In this document: positions 33,277 through 43,670 of the stretch, in pieces | How positions within the stretch are numbered: the stretch's first letter is position 1 | Layout: every line of letters begins with the position of its first letter | NCBI GenBank assembly: GCA_021808285.1 | Contig: JAKBBV010000011.1 | Span: 1-61,913 of the forward strand | Length of the DNA: 61,913 nt | Reading direction: 5' to 3' | Source of the DNA: Pseudomonadota bacterium | Lineage (GTDB): Bacteria > Pseudomonadota > Alphaproteobacteria > Caulobacterales > Caulobacteraceae | The notes under the pieces: model-generated | The model's input: the letters and a program-made list of their open reading frames with translations, nothing else | What the model was told of the DNA's origin: nothing | The model's database searches: none | Program-made: the position numbers and the translations under genes

Positions 33277-34203
33277 CTAAAGGTGGAAAACCCGCACAGG
33301 TGTGAGCCGACCCGCACGGGCTTCGCAGAGCGCCACGAGCCGACTCCCGGAAAAGGCGGCCACAATCCGGGAGGCTTCAAGCCGACCCTTCAGGAGATCC
33401 ACCTGGCGGGGGAGCAGCATGACCGCACGGCCCTGCATCAAACCGGAGGCGACTTCATCGGTCAGGGCCAACGCCGGGATGTCGTCCAGCGCGGTCTCAA
33501 CCGGAAGCAAGGCCACCGAAGCTGCGCCCCTATGACACAACGCCTCCAGACTTTCCAGTGTGATCGCACCGGCCTCGGTGAAAGGGCCTACGCGCGTACG
33601 CCGAAGCCAGGAGACGTGAGCCTCCGCACCAAGCGCCTCAGCAAGATCCCGCGCTATCGCCCGGACATAAACGCCCTTGCCGCAGTCCATCTCCAGTTCC
33701 ACGTGATCCCGGTCCGGGGCGGAGAGGCAGACCAGTCGGTGGACCAACACGGGCCTAGGCGCCAACACCACCTCCGCACCGGCCCGCGCCAAGTCATAGG
33801 CGCGCGCGCCGTCGATCTTGAGGGCCGAAAAGGCCGGCGGCGTCTGCAGGATCTCGCCCATGAAACGCGGCAACGCGGCGCGCAGGGAGTCCAGATCCGG
33901 GCGCACCTCGGACGTTGCGGTCACAACCCCTTCAGTATCCAAGGTGGTGGTGGTGGACCCCCAGGCAATCGTGAAGCGATAGGTCTTTGCCGCCTCAGCC
34001 ATGAACGGAATGGTTTTGGTGGCCTCACCCAGAGCGATGGGCAGGATGCCTTCGGCGAGGGGGTCTAGGGTCCCGGCGTGCCCCCCTTTCTGGGCGTTGA
34101 ACACACGTCGAACACGGGAGACAGCAGGCGTCGAGCCCAATCCGCGAGGCTTGTCGAAACAGAGCCAGCCGGAAATCGCCTCTCCCTTGCGACGGCGGCC
34201 CAT
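33277..34203 (-). CDS. truB: tRNA pseudouridine(55) synthase TruB
   Basis: Makes pseudouridine 55 in the T-loop of tRNA. In 308 residues: the catalytic GHAGTLDPLAEGILPIALGEATK (Asp of the GTLDP motif), the KTYRFTIAWG and CGKGVYVRAIARDL blocks, and a C-terminal PUA-like portion. Overlaps rbfA by one base (34203 is shared), as a TGATG-type junction. Confidence 0.96.
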   Translation of the reverse strand: MGRRRKGEAISGWLCFDKPRGLGSTPAVSRVRRVFNAQKGGHAGTLDPLAEGILPIALGEATKTIPFMAEAAKTYRFTIAWGSTTTTLDTEGVVTATSEVRPDLDSLRAALPRFMGEILQTPPAFSALKIDGARAYDLARAGAEVVLAPRPVLVHRLVCLSAPDRDHVELEMDCGKGVYVRAIARDLAEALGAEAHVSWLRRTRVGPFTEAGAITLESLEALCHRGAASVALLPVETALDDIPALALTDEVASGLMQGRAVMLLPRQVDLLKGRLEASRIVAAFSGSRLVALCEARAGRLTPVRVFHL

Positions 34204-34661
34204 CAGGACCCGCCCGAAGGCTTCACGGATGCAATTTGGGATTGTGACGCCGCCTCGTCGGTCGCTTCCAGATCAGCTCGGATTCGAGGATCGTCGAGAA
34301 GCCGCGACATGTGTTCGGCGGCGGCGAAGCTCTGGTCGCGAACGAAGCGCAGGTCCGGCGTGAAGCGCATCTGGATTTCAGAGCCTAAGCGGCCGCGCAG
34401 GAAGCGGGCCGAGCGGTTCAACGCCTCCACCACCCCGCCCGCCTCGACGCCGCCGAGAGACTCGACAAAACAGAGGGCATGGCGAAGGTCGGGGCTCATC
34501 CTCACTTCGCTTAGGGTGACGGGATGGGCCTGCAGGAGGGGATCATCCAGGGCGTCTTGTCGCAACAGGCCGGCCAGTGCGTGGCGGATGACCTCGCCGG
34601 CGCGAAGCTGACGCTGGCTGGGGCCGGTGGGGGCGCGGGATTTGCGGGCGGTTCTGGGCAT
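34203..34661 (-). CDS. rbfA: Ribosome-binding factor A
   Basis: A 152-residue 30S maturation factor. The KH-like domain begins RQLRAGEVIRHALAGLLRQ and contains LSEVRMSPDLRHALCFVESLGG and SEIQMRFTPDLRFVRDQSF; the basic Pro-rich N-terminal (PRTARKSRAPTGPSQR) is typical of alphaproteobacteria. Five extra N-terminal residues are possible (34676). Unusually, infB is not next to it; ubiD lies upstream. Confidence 0.93.
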   Translation of the reverse strand: MPRTARKSRAPTGPSQRQLRAGEVIRHALAGLLRQDALDDPLLQAHPVTLSEVRMSPDLRHALCFVESLGGVEAGGVVEALNRSARFLRGRLGSEIQMRFTPDLRFVRDQSFAAAEHMSRLLDDPRIRADLEATDEAASQSQIASVKPSGGS

Positions 34662-34722
34662 GGGATTGGGCCTCATCGAAGGCCGGGCGCCTTAAGCGCC
34701 GGCGATGCTGGTGTCCAGCGCC

Positions 34723-36234
34723 TCAGACGGGAGGCAGGCCGAGCTTGAACCAGTTCGACGTCACGCGCTGCTCGATGTCGGGGTCCATGATGATCGGACG
34801 GCCCCATTCACGGTGGGTCTCGGGCGGCTGTTTGGTCGTAGCATCAAGCCCGATCTTCGAACCCAATCCGCTCTCTGGAGATGCAAAGTCGAGATAGTCG
34901 ATGGGCGTGCCTTCCACCAACGTCACGTCCCTCGCCGGATCCATGCGGGTGGCTATCGCCCACATCACGTCCTTCCAGTCCCGGGCGTTCACGTCATCAT
35001 CCACCACGATCACCCACTTGGTGTACATGAACTGCCGAAGGAACGACCAGACGCCCATCATCACGCGTTTGGCGTGGCCGGGATAGGCCTTTCTGATCGA
35101 CACGACGGCGATCCGGTAGCTGCAACCTTCAGGCGGGAGCCAGAAGTCGACGATCTCCGGGAACTGGCCCTGAAGCAGGGGGATGAAGACCTCATTGAGC
35201 GCCTCTCCCAGAACGCTCGGCTCGTCCGGCGGCCGGCCGGTGTGGGTGGTAAGATAGATCGGGTCGCGCCGCATGGTGATGGCGGTGACGTGGAAGACAG
35301 GAAAACTCTCTACACTGTTATAGTATCCGGTGTGGTCGCCGTATGGGCCCTCCTCCGCATATTCATCGAGCCTCACCTCGCCCTCAATGACGATCTCGGC
35401 TTGGGCAGGCGCCAGGAGCGGCTGAGTCTTGGCCGGGACAAGTTCGGCTTTGGCGCCGCGCAGTAGCCCCGCGAAATGGTACTCCGAAAGGGTGTCGGGC
35501 ACCGGGGTCACGGCCGCCAGGATGATGCCGGGGTCGGCCCCGATCACGGCGCAGGCGGGCAGGGCTTCAGGCTTGCCGGCCTCCTTCCACCGTCGATAGT
35601 GTTGCGCCCCGCCGCGATGAGCCAGCCAGCGCATGATGGCGCGATCCTTGCCAAGGACCTGCATTCGATAGATGCCGAGATTGACGTCATCCTCGCGGGC
35701 GGCCGATGGGCCTCGCGTCACCACCAGGGGCCAGGTGATGAGCGGCGCGGGCTCGCCCGGCCAACAGGTCTGAACCGGCAGGCGGGTGAGGTCGATGTCC
35801 GCCCCCTTCCAGACCACCTCCTGCACCGGCGCCCTCTTTACGATCTTGGGCGCCATGCCCAGGACCGCCCGCGCCAGGGGCAGCATATCCATTGCCTCTT
35901 CGAGGCCGCGCGGTGGAACCGGATTTCTGAGTTGAGCGAGATGCTCCCCGACCTCGCGCAGCTCCCGCGACGTGGTCCGAGAGCGACCCTCCAGCGTGAC
36001 GCCCATGGCGACGCGTTTGACTGTGCCGAACAGATTGGCCAGGCAGGGCATGTCGGACAGTCGCCCGTCCGCGCGAATGACCTTTTCGAACAACACGGCC
36101 GGTCCGCCGGTGGCCACGAGGCGTCGACAGATTTCCGTGATCTCCAGGACCGAGGAGACGGGCTCACTCACACGGATCAGCTCGCCGTCCCGCTCCAATG
36201 TGGCGATGAATTCACGCAGATTACGGTAGGCCAT
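34723..36234 (-). CDS. ubiD: UbiD-family decarboxylase
   Basis: A 503-residue prenylated-FMN-dependent decarboxylase; size and motifs fit 3-octaprenyl-4-hydroxybenzoate decarboxylase of ubiquinone synthesis. [22 protein letters not shown] is the UbiD prFMN/metal-binding region and [19 protein letters not shown] contains the conserved EGP. The ATG at 36234 has a nearby AGGAGGG; nine codons upstream is another start. It requires UbiX, absent here. Its stop is 61 bp from the rbfA start. Confidence 0.92.
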   Translation of the reverse strand: MAYRNLREFIATLERDGELIRVSEPVSSVLEITEICRRLVATGGPAVLFEKVIRADGRLSDMPCLANLFGTVKRVAMGVTLEGRSRTTSRELREVGEHLAQLRNPVPPRGLEEAMDMLPLARAVLGMAPKIVKRAPVQEVVWKGADIDLTRLPVQTCWPGEPAPLITWPLVVTRGPSAAREDDVNLGIYRMQVLGKDRAIMRWLAHRGGAQHYRRWKEAGKPEALPACAVIGADPGIILAAVTPVPDTLSEYHFAGLLRGAKAELVPAKTQPLLAPAQAEIVIEGEVRLDEYAEEGPYGDHTGYYNSVESFPVFHVTAITMRRDPIYLTTHTGRPPDEPSVLGEALNEVFIPLLQGQFPEIVDFWLPPEGCSYRIAVVSIRKAYPGHAKRVMMGVWSFLRQFMYTKWVIVVDDDVNARDWKDVMWAIATRMDPARDVTLVEGTPIDYLDFASPESGLGSKIGLDATTKQPPETHREWGRPIIMDPDIEQRVTSNWFKLGLPPV

Positions 36235-36315
36235 GAGCCCTCCTGAACCGGGTCGTGACATAAGGGCGCCGCGCCCTCCCTGTCACCCCGCCGCGCCGCG
36301 AGTTAGGCTCGCATC

Positions 36316-36534
36316 ATGACCCGCATCGACCTTGATGATCTTCCGCCGCGCATTGCCGCAAAGTTCAAGACCGCCGCAGTGGGGGAGGAACTGTTGCTGG
36401 TGGAGAACGGGCTTGTGGTCGCCCGACTGACGCTCGCCGGCGACGCGGCGGCGGCGGCGGCCCAAGGCGATCCTAACAGCACCATGGAGGAGGTGCTCGA
36501 TCACTTCAAATCGATCATCGAAGACGAGTTTTGA
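36316..36534 (+). CDS. Phd/YefM-like small protein, orphan
   Basis: A 72-residue acidic protein. EELLLVENGLVVARLTLAGD resembles the strand-turn-strand of prevent-host-death antitoxins (which set an Ile/Leu pair around a glycine turn), and IDLDDLPPRIAAKF the preceding helix. No toxin gene follows: the next gene is on the opposite strand, 19 bp away. It may be an antitoxin-like regulator or an unrelated small protein; confidence in the family is low. Confidence 0.6.
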   Translation: MTRIDLDDLPPRIAAKFKTAAVGEELLLVENGLVVARLTLAGDAAAAAAQGDPNSTMEEVLDHFKSIIEDEF

Positions 36535-36553
36535 GCCTTGGCCCGCATCGGTC

Positions 36554-37876
36554 CTAATGCAGCTTTACGTTCGGCGTCGGTCCGCGACCCAGGAAACTCA
36601 CCAGGGTGCGCCAGGCTACGACGCCGCCGCCATGCAGCGCCGCCTCATGCGTTTTGTACAGGGACTTGTACATTAGCCGTGCGAACAGACCCTCAACCAT
36701 AAAGCCGCGCCCGACCACGAAGCCCATCAGGCTGCCAACGGTGGAATATCGCCCCAAGGACACCAGCGAGCCGAAGTCGTGATAGACGAACGGCTGGAGG
36801 GGTTGCCCCTTCAGCCGCCGCGCGATTTGCACGGCCATATGGTCCGCCATCTGATGCGCAGCCTGGGCGCGGGGCGGCACCGGCGCGGGGTAGCCCGGCC
36901 GCGGGCACGCGCAGCAATCGCCCATGGCAAAGACATCCGGATCCCGAGTCGTCTGTAGCGTTGGATCGACCACAATCTGGTTCAGGCGATTGGTCTCCAG
37001 ACCGTCCATCCGGGTGAGCACCTCCTGGGCTTTCACCCCCGCCGCCCAGACCACGAGTTCGGCCGGGATCTGTTCTCCGTCCGCGAGGCGCACACCCTCA
37101 GCCGTCACTTCGGCCACGCGGGCCTGAACACGCACTTTGACGCCCAGGTCCGCGAGGAGCGCGGCGGTGGCGGTGGCGACGCGCTCTGGCAGGGCGGGAA
37201 GAATACGATTGGCAGCCTCGATCAAGACGATGTTCACGTCCCGCTCGGGGTCAATGCGGTTCATGCCGTAGGCGAGAACGGCGCGAACCGTGCGGTGGAG
37301 CTCAGCCGATAACTCGGTCCCTGTCGCCCCGGCTCCGATGATGGCCACGCTCAGCTGGCCTGGACGCAGGGGCGCTTCCTGGCTGTTGGCGCTCAGGCAA
37401 GCATTAACGAGCCGGCGATTGAAGCGCGCCGCCTGTAGGGGTGTCTCCAAGGGGATTGAGTGCTCCGCCGCTCCGGGTGCGCCAAAGTCATTGGTCACGC
37501 TGCCGATCGCCAGAATCAGCGTGTCATAGGGAATGTCGCGGGGAGGCATGATTTCACGCCCCTCCTCATCACCCACGGCCCCTAGCTTGAGAACCTTCCG
37601 AGCACGGTCGAGCCCGGCCACCTCGCCAAGGGCGAACGTGAAACGCCGCCAGTGGGCCTGGGCGAGATAGTTCAACTCATGCTGAGAGCGGCGCAAGCTG
37701 CCTGCCGCCACCGCGTGTAGGAGAGGTTTCCACAAATGGGTGCGGCTGCGGTCAACGAGAGTGACCTGAACCTTGTCTCCACCGCCGTATTTGCGACCCA
37801 GCCGAGTGGCCAACTCCAAGCCTGAGGCGCCCCCCCCGGCGATGACCACACGATGCGGACTCTCGGCTCTCGTCAT
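36554..37876 (-). CDS. NAD(P)H dehydrogenase, type II (NDH-2)
   Basis: A 440-residue two-dinucleotide-binding-domain flavoprotein. FAD motif VVIAGGGASGLELATRLG, a second Rossmann motif VAIIGAGATGTELSAELHR for NADH, and VFAMGDCCACPRPG with the conserved FAD-binding Gly-Asp. The C-terminal AALHGGGVVAWRTLVSFLG end fits the membrane-associated tail of NDH-2. Transfers electrons from NADH to quinone without pumping. Follows the nitrile hydratase accessory gene by 77 bp in the same direction. Confidence 0.9.
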   Translation of the reverse strand: MTRAESPHRVVIAGGGASGLELATRLGRKYGGGDKVQVTLVDRSRTHLWKPLLHAVAAGSLRRSQHELNYLAQAHWRRFTFALGEVAGLDRARKVLKLGAVGDEEGREIMPPRDIPYDTLILAIGSVTNDFGAPGAAEHSIPLETPLQAARFNRRLVNACLSANSQEAPLRPGQLSVAIIGAGATGTELSAELHRTVRAVLAYGMNRIDPERDVNIVLIEAANRILPALPERVATATAALLADLGVKVRVQARVAEVTAEGVRLADGEQIPAELVVWAAGVKAQEVLTRMDGLETNRLNQIVVDPTLQTTRDPDVFAMGDCCACPRPGYPAPVPPRAQAAHQMADHMAVQIARRLKGQPLQPFVYHDFGSLVSLGRYSTVGSLMGFVVGRGFMVEGLFARLMYKSLYKTHEAALHGGGVVAWRTLVSFLGRGPTPNVKLH

Positions 37877-37953
37877 GCCACGCCCCCAGGCTTCAGATGG
37901 CCCCTTCTGCGACTAGAGGTAAGCCGTCCCGAGACGAAGCGGAAGACGTCGGC

Positions 37954-38289
37954 TCACCCCTGATGCAGGCGCACAGGCTGGCCGTGAGGCGTGTGGGCAT
38001 AGGCTTCTGCCCAGGTCCGGCGTCTGGCGTCCAGTTCGTCCCGTGTCGATAGACCGGAATCCAGCGTCAAGCCCTCCAGAGCCGTTAGCCAGGCGCGGTG
38101 AAACGCCTCCGGCTCTTCGGCGGCGCCCTCGTCTCGCAGCGCTGTGCCTAGACGCTTCGCCCAATCGGCCGCGGAGACACGCCCCTGGTCCCGCAGGACC
38201 GTCAGCAGAGCGAAGGCCTCAGCCTGCCAGGGTTCGGAGAAGAGCGGTTCGGGAAAAAGCGGTTCGGGGATTGCGTCAGGCCGGCTCAA
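37954..38289 (-). CDS. Nitrile hydratase accessory protein (P14K-like)
   Basis: A 111-residue protein with the accessory-protein block SEPWQAEAFALLTVLRDQGR and WAKRLGTALRD, then EAFHRAWLTALEGLTLDSGL. Such proteins deliver cobalt or help mature the alpha subunit in cobalt-type enzymes. The most plausible start is TTG at 38289, overlapping the beta-subunit end by 14 bp; a longer frame upstream is antisense shadow-like. Third gene of the alpha-beta-accessory operon. Confidence 0.82.
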   Translation of the reverse strand: MSRPDAIPEPLFPEPLFSEPWQAEAFALLTVLRDQGRVSAADWAKRLGTALRDEGAAEEPEAFHRAWLTALEGLTLDSGLSTRDELDARRRTWAEAYAHTPHGQPVRLHQG

Positions 38290-38926
38290 GATAGGGCTCC
38301 CAGAGATCGAGGTGGACCAGGCCAGGCGACTGGGCGCGAGCCCCCCAAAGGGTGTGTGCCTCGAAGGCGATCTGATAGAGCGCCGTCGGTTGTTCGCCCT
38401 CGCCGTGGGCGTTGCAATCGGGGAAGACGTGGGCGCCGTGGCGGCGCACGACCATCCCGACATGGCCCCTGGCATAGCGCGGCAGACGGGTGTGTCCGTG
38501 CGGGTGGAAGTTGGCGGCGCGCACGCGATCTCCGACGGAAAAACGCGGCGGCGCCGAGACGAGCCTCTGGCTTGGCCCCCCACGAGACAGAACGGCGGCC
38601 ATCTGCTCGGGCGTCACGGCGAGAGGAGGCGAGGGACCTTCGGCGCGTCCTCGAGCCAACTCTACCTCGCTAATCACTCCGTGCACCACAAGAAGATCGG
38701 TCAGGGCCTCGAACCAGCGTTCGTAATAGGACATGGAGAGGTACCTCTCCCCCGGCTGAGCCTCGCGGCGAAATCGGGACTCGTCGAGGGTCCAGCGGCC
38801 AAGGGAACCGGCGGCCAGCGTAAGGGCGAAGACGCGGGCCTCCCAGGCCTTTGGAAAAGGCCCCGGATCACGAGAGTCGACGACGCCCAGGCCATCCATT
38901 CCCCCCATATCGTGAACGCCGTTCAT
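38276..38926 (-). CDS. Nitrile hydratase subunit beta
   Basis: A 216-residue beta subunit of the nitrile-hydrating heterotetramer. N-terminal signature [14 protein letters not shown] and the C-terminal block [20 protein letters not shown] followed by [17 protein letters not shown], with the [13 protein letters not shown] end, are typical. Its ATG overlaps the alpha stop (4 bp). Beta supplies arginines that hydrogen-bond the oxidised cysteines of alpha. Confidence 0.93.
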   Translation of the reverse strand: MNGVHDMGGMDGLGVVDSRDPGPFPKAWEARVFALTLAAGSLGRWTLDESRFRREAQPGERYLSMSYYERWFEALTDLLVVHGVISEVELARGRAEGPSPPLAVTPEQMAAVLSRGGPSQRLVSAPPRFSVGDRVRAANFHPHGHTRLPRYARGHVGMVVRRHGAHVFPDCNAHGEGEQPTALYQIAFEAHTLWGARAQSPGLVHLDLWEPYLEPA

Positions 38927-39555
38927 CCCACGCGCCCCCGGGGCGAGAGCGCAAGCCCCGCCCCCACCATACTGTCGCGCGTCACCAGTTCGGCCAGCGC
39001 GGCTTCGTCCCAGCCTTCCGTACCGGCAGGCCGTTCGGGGACCACGAGGTAGCGGATTTCGGCTGTGGAATCCCACACCCGGATCTCCGTCTCACGGGGC
39101 AGGCTCACGCCGAATTCCGCGAGAACGCCGCGAGGGTCGATCACAGCGCGGGAGCGATAGGCATTGGATTTGTACCATGCAGGGGGCAGCCCCAAGACGG
39201 GCCAGGGGTAACAGGAGCAGAGAGTACAGACGACGAGGTTGTGCACGCCCGGTGCGTTCTCCACCGCGATCATATGCTCGCCGCCCCGCCCCCCGAACCC
39301 GAGTTCGGCGATGGCTGCGGTGGCGTCCGTGCGCAGGCGCTCAAGATAGCCGAGGTCGCTCCAGGCCCGAGCCACCACGCGCGCGCCGTTCCTGGGACCC
39401 ACCCGGGTCTCGTAGGTATCGATGATGGCGTCGAGCGTGGACGGATCGATGAGTCCCTTATCGACAAGCAGCGATTCGAGCGCCTTGACTCTGAGCGCTA
39501 GGTCAGAGGGCGGCGCTTGGCCGTGGTCCTCGTCGTCGTGGGTGTCATGGGGCAA
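38923..39555 (-). CDS. Nitrile hydratase subunit alpha, cobalt type
   Basis: A 210-residue metal-binding subunit that hydrates nitriles to amides. The metal centre is [10 protein letters not shown] (Cys110-Thr-Leu-Cys113-Ser-Cys115): Thr after the first Cys is the signature of cobalt enzymes, whereas iron enzymes carry Ser. Two cysteines would be oxidised to sulfenate and sulfinate. The start is a TTG at 39555 with AAAGGAG seven bases before it; no in-frame ATG is near. It starts 13 bp after the sulfatase stop, so they form an operon. Confidence 0.93.
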   Translation of the reverse strand: MPHDTHDDEDHGQAPPSDLALRVKALESLLVDKGLIDPSTLDAIIDTYETRVGPRNGARVVARAWSDLGYLERLRTDATAAIAELGFGGRGGEHMIAVENAPGVHNLVVCTLCSCYPWPVLGLPPAWYKSNAYRSRAVIDPRGVLAEFGVSLPRETEIRVWDSTAEIRYLVVPERPAGTEGWDEAALAELVTRDSMVGAGLALSPRGRVG

Positions 39556-39568
39556 GGGGGGACTCCTT

Positions 39569-41053
39569 TCACACAGCGCCCGAGCCGCGCGCCCACGCCG
39601 GGGCCAGGTCGGGAACGCGACCGATCCCACCCGCCTCCATGAGCATGCCCGTCCAGGTACGGTCGAGGTGCGTCGCGCGCCAAGTCAGCAACTCCTGCGC
39701 CTGGGGCAGGACACGGGCCGGATCCCAAAGCGGGGCGCTCCAGTCCGGCGCGGCGGCCAGGTCGAAAGCCAGTCCCTCCCCAGAGGCGAAGTGGACATAA
39801 GCCGCCTCGGCGCCACGGCTGACTGCAAGATTGCGGGCCTCGGCTCGGCGATCATCCGGTCCCCAGCCCTCGTCCCGCCGCACCAGACTTGAGCGCCAGT
39901 CCCACTCCCAGTGCGCTGCGGATCGCCAGACGGGAGGAGCGCGGCCCTCGAGAAAGGGAGTAAGGGGCCTGCCGTCACACTGAGCCGGGATCGTGAGGTC
40001 CATCGCCTCACACAGTGTCGGGAAGATATCGACAGCCTCGGTGAACGCGTCGACGACGACCCCTCTGACGGCGCTGGGTCGCGGATCACGGACCAGGCAC
40101 GGAATGTGATAACTGGCCTCGAAGAAGCCGCCCTTTCCGATCAAGCCCTGGTCGCCGAGTTGCTCACCGTGGTCCGCCGAGACGATGATGAGAGTCTCGC
40201 TCCAGGCGCCGAGCCGCTCAAGGGTCGCCCATAACCGGCCGAGCTGGGCGTCGACCTCGGCGACCATGCCGAAATACTGGGCTCTCAGGCCGGCGAGATG
40301 GGCAGGCTCCTTTGGCGCGGCCATAGCGCCCTCGCGAACCAGTCGTTCATGGAGCGGGTGACGCTCGCGCGGGCCTGCGGCAGGTTCGCGAAGCATCCCT
40401 GGATCGACGACCTTCGCGTAGACTCCCGCCGCGCCATAGGGAGGATGGGGTCTCAGGTGGCTGAGGTGGACAAACCAGGGACGCGTCTGGCGCTCCAGCC
40501 AGGCTATGAGGCGATCCGTGAGGAATGCGGTGAGGCTGTCCTCCGCTGGCCGTAGCGGCTCGCCTCGCAGGGCCTCAAGACTAGCGGCCTCACCGCCATC
40601 GCCGGTCTCATGGCCACGCTCGCGAAGATGAGCGAGCCAAGGGGCCAGATCGCCCATCGGCAGATGGAGTCCCTCGTCGAAACCGGGCAGGACGGACTCG
40701 TAGGAGACCAATCTCGGATCCCCAGGCCCCGCCGCCAGCCGCGGGTCCAGGGCCTGGTCCGTGTAGCCGAACAGTGTCGGGTCGTACCCGGCGCGGCGCG
40801 CGGCCTTGGCCAGATTGTCGAAGCGGGCGTCCAGGGGCGTCCCATTCGCCACCACGCGATGGGTCATCTGGTAGAGGCCGGTATACAGGCTGGCCCGCCC
40901 TGGGCCGCAAGGCGCCGACTGGGCGTAGTGCCGGGAGAAGCGCACTCCCTCACAGGCCAGGCGATCAAGGTTCGGCGTCCGGGCCACGGGATGGCCCGCG
41001 ACAGACAAGGCGTCGCCGCGAAACTGGTCAAGTGTGATCAGCAGCAGGTTCAT
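39569..41053 (-). CDS. Sulfatase-superfamily hydrolase, phosphonate monoester hydrolase-like
   Basis: A 494-residue alkaline-phosphatase-fold enzyme. The formylglycine signature C-x-P-x-R is present as Cys49-Gly-Pro-Gly-Arg53 in [17 protein letters not shown], followed by the metal-binding [14 protein letters not shown] at the N-terminus and [20 protein letters not shown]. The layout, the Gly-rich Cys motif and length look closest to phosphonate monoester/diester hydrolases, and the Cys needs FGE maturation. No signal peptide, so it is cytoplasmic. First gene of the nitrile hydratase operon; the start is 107 bp from fhs on the other strand. Confidence 0.85.
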   Translation of the reverse strand: MNLLLITLDQFRGDALSVAGHPVARTPNLDRLACEGVRFSRHYAQSAPCGPGRASLYTGLYQMTHRVVANGTPLDARFDNLAKAARRAGYDPTLFGYTDQALDPRLAAGPGDPRLVSYESVLPGFDEGLHLPMGDLAPWLAHLRERGHETGDGGEAASLEALRGEPLRPAEDSLTAFLTDRLIAWLERQTRPWFVHLSHLRPHPPYGAAGVYAKVVDPGMLREPAAGPRERHPLHERLVREGAMAAPKEPAHLAGLRAQYFGMVAEVDAQLGRLWATLERLGAWSETLIIVSADHGEQLGDQGLIGKGGFFEASYHIPCLVRDPRPSAVRGVVVDAFTEAVDIFPTLCEAMDLTIPAQCDGRPLTPFLEGRAPPVWRSAAHWEWDWRSSLVRRDEGWGPDDRRAEARNLAVSRGAEAAYVHFASGEGLAFDLAAAPDWSAPLWDPARVLPQAQELLTWRATHLDRTWTGMLMEAGGIGRVPDLAPAWARGSGAV

Positions 41054-41160
41054 GAATCTTTGAAAGGGCTATCACCGGCAGGCGGCCGGCGCAAAGCCGT
41101 CCTCTTGGCCGACAAAGGCGGCGCGGGTTAAATCCAAACCAAAGTCCGGAGCGCCGCCGT

Positions 41161-42831
41161 ATGCTGACAGACATTGAGATCGCCCGCGCCGCGCGGCCGC
41201 GGCCCATAGGACAGATCGGCGCCGCGCTTGGCGTGCCCGAGGATGCCCTCATTCCCTACGGCCGGGACAAGGCGAAGATCGACCGGACCTTTTTGGCGGA
41301 CCTGGAGACGTCGGGGCGCGCCGACGGCGCTCTCGTGCTCGTCACCGCCATGAGTCCCACCCCGGCTGGGGAGGGTAAGACCACCACGACGGTGGGCCTG
41401 GGCGATGCCTTGTCGCGGATCGGCAAACACACCGCGATCTGCCTGCGCGAACCGTCCTTGGGCCCCTGTTTCGGCATGAAGGGCGGCGCAGCCGGCGGCG
41501 GCTACGCCCAGGTCATCCCTATGGAAGCAATCAATCTCCATTTCACCGGTGATTTCCACGCCATCACCAGCGCACACAATCTCCTCGCAGCCCTGATCGA
41601 TAATCATATCTATTGGCGCCGAACCCCAAGACTCGACCCACGCCACCTGACCTGGCGACGCGTCATGGACATGAACGACCGCAGTTTGCGCCAGATCGCT
41701 TCTGGCCTGGGCGGCAATGGCGTTGTCCTCGAGACCGGCTTCGACATCACGGTGGCCTCGGAGGTCATGGCCATTCTGTGCCTCGCCCGCGACCTCGCCG
41801 ACCTTGAAACCCGCCTGGCGCGCATCCGCATTGGCGAAGACGAGGACGGAGTTCCAGTCACTGCCGGAGATCTGGGCGCGGCTGGCGCCATGGCCGTCCT
41901 TCTCGCCGACGCCGTCCAACCCAACCTCGTCCAGACCCTCGAAGGGACCCCGGCCCTGATCCACGGCGGCCCGTTCGCCAATATCGCCCACGGCTGCAAT
42001 TCGGTCATCGCCACGCGCGCGGCGCTCAGGCTCGCCGACTATGTCGTCACCGAAGCCGGGTTCGGGGCGGATTTGGGGGCGGAAAAGTTCTTCGACATCA
42101 AGTGCCGTCAGGCTGATCTCACCCCGGCCGTCGCGGTGGTCGTCGCTACGATCCGCTCGCTGAAAATGAACGGAGGCGTGGCGAGAGACGCTCTAGGCGA
42201 GGAGAATGTCGAGGCTCTAATCCGCGGTTGCGCCAACCTTGGCCGCCATATCGCCAATGTGCGACGCTTTGGCGTGCCGGTAGTGGTGGCGGTCAATCAT
42301 TTCTCCGCCGACACGGCGGCTGAGACGGCGGCCCTCGAGGCCTTCTGCGCAAGCGAGGGCGTGGAAGCGGTGATCTGCCGCCATTGGGCCGAGGGCGGAC
42401 CCGGCGCCGAGGCGCTGGCCAGGCGAGTCGTCGCCATCGTAGAGGATCGCAGCGCCCGCTTCGCCCCCCTTTATGAGGACAGCGTCCCGCTTTGGGGCAA
42501 GATCGAGACCGTGGCCAGGACCCTCTATGGCGCGGGACGGGTGACCGCCGAGGGTGGCGTCAAGGCGCGGCTCAAACGCTGGGGCGCCGCCGGATTTGAC
42601 GCCCTGCCGGTCTGCATGGCCAAGACCCAGTACAGCTTCTCCACTGACCCGTCCGCACTCGGGGCCCCTTCGGGCCACGAACTTCGGGTGCGGGAGGTGC
42701 GTCTTGCCGCCGGCGCCGGCTTCGTGGTCGCCATCTGCGGCGACATGATGACCATGCCGGGCCTTCCCAAATATCCTGCGGCCCAGACCATAGGTCTGGA
42801 TTCGCAGGGACGCATCGACGGTCTCTTCTAG
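41161..42831 (+). CDS. fhs: Formate--tetrahydrofolate ligase
   Basis: A 556-residue enzyme that makes 10-formyl-THF from formate, THF and ATP. The nucleotide-binding P-loop [18 protein letters not shown] (residues 66-82 or so), [41 protein letters not shown] and [14 protein letters not shown] are diagnostic. Starts with ATG at 41161, and the AIM24-like gene starts 52 bp after its end. It supplies one-carbon units; a link to formate assimilation is possible but not shown. Confidence 0.97.
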   Translation: MLTDIEIARAARPRPIGQIGAALGVPEDALIPYGRDKAKIDRTFLADLETSGRADGALVLVTAMSPTPAGEGKTTTTVGLGDALSRIGKHTAICLREPSLGPCFGMKGGAAGGGYAQVIPMEAINLHFTGDFHAITSAHNLLAALIDNHIYWRRTPRLDPRHLTWRRVMDMNDRSLRQIASGLGGNGVVLETGFDITVASEVMAILCLARDLADLETRLARIRIGEDEDGVPVTAGDLGAAGAMAVLLADAVQPNLVQTLEGTPALIHGGPFANIAHGCNSVIATRAALRLADYVVTEAGFGADLGAEKFFDIKCRQADLTPAVAVVVATIRSLKMNGGVARDALGEENVEALIRGCANLGRHIANVRRFGVPVVVAVNHFSADTAAETAALEAFCASEGVEAVICRHWAEGGPGAEALARRVVAIVEDRSARFAPLYEDSVPLWGKIETVARTLYGAGRVTAEGGVKARLKRWGAAGFDALPVCMAKTQYSFSTDPSALGAPSGHELRVREVRLAAGAGFVVAICGDMMTMPGLPKYPAAQTIGLDSQGRIDGLF

Positions 42832-42883
42832 GTGGAGACGTTCCGCGCCATCATGAACCGTCGCTACAGCTAAGAGAGACCCG

Positions 42884-43651
42884 ATGCGCTACGAGATTTC
42901 CGGAACCGTGATGCAGACCGTCGGGCTGGATCTGGCCCCAGGGGAGACCATCTACAGTCAGACCGCGACCATGGCCTGGATGACTCAGGGCGTCCGGATG
43001 CACACCAACACCGGGGGCGGGCTGTTCGCCGGCCTCAAGCGCAGCCTGGCCGGAGGCACCTTCTTCGTCACCGAGTTCACCGGCGAAGGGCCCGGCGGGC
43101 ACGTGGCCTTTGCGCCGCGCTTCCCCGGCACGATCATGGCCCGAACCTTGCGCGCAGGGGAATCCCTGATCTGTCGCAAGGAAACCTTCCTATGCGCCGA
43201 GAGCTCGGTCAGCTTCGACCTGGCCTGGCAGCAGCGCATCGGCTCAGGCTTCTTCGGAGGCGCGGGATTCATCCTCCAACGGGTCACAGGCCCCGGCGCC
43301 GTGTTCCTCGATCTTTCCGGCGAGGTCATCAACCGCCGGTTGGCTCCGGGCGAGAGACTCTGTGTCCATGCCGGTCATGTGGGCGTGCATGAACCCACCG
43401 TCGCCTTTGACATCCAGCTCGTCCCAGGCTTTCGCAACATCCTATTTGGCGGCGAAGGCCTGTTCCTGGCCAGCCTTACCGGGCCCGGCGAAGTCTGGCT
43501 GCAGTCCATGCCTATCCTCAACCTCGCCGAGGAGGTGGCGCGCTACATGCCGGGCGGGGAGCGAGGCTCCGGAGGCAATGTCGGCGGCGCGCTTGCCGCC
43601 GGAGGCATCGTCGGCGGTCTCCTCGGCGGTCTACTCAGCGGCGACAGTTGA
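42884..43651 (+). CDS. TIGR00266/AIM24-family protein
   Basis: A 255-residue protein with repeated beta modules: N-terminal MRYEISGTVMQTVGLDLAPGE (typical), TMAWMTQGV, GFRNILFGGEGLFLASLTG and VWLQSMPI. The last 25 residues are Gly-rich and hydrophobic (GGALAAGGIVGGLLGGLL), suggesting a membrane-associated tail. Function of the family unknown (related to mitochondrial AIM24). Preceded 52 bp upstream by fhs. Confidence 0.88.
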   Translation: MRYEISGTVMQTVGLDLAPGETIYSQTATMAWMTQGVRMHTNTGGGLFAGLKRSLAGGTFFVTEFTGEGPGGHVAFAPRFPGTIMARTLRAGESLICRKETFLCAESSVSFDLAWQQRIGSGFFGGAGFILQRVTGPGAVFLDLSGEVINRRLAPGERLCVHAGHVGVHEPTVAFDIQLVPGFRNILFGGEGLFLASLTGPGEVWLQSMPILNLAEEVARYMPGGERGSGGNVGGALAAGGIVGGLLGGLLSGDS

Positions 43652-43670
43652 ACAGCGTCAGGACGTTCTT

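Noticed and set aside
36316-36534. Complete toxin-antitoxin pair
   Set aside because: No toxin reading frame follows; the adjacent gene is the convergent NDH-2.
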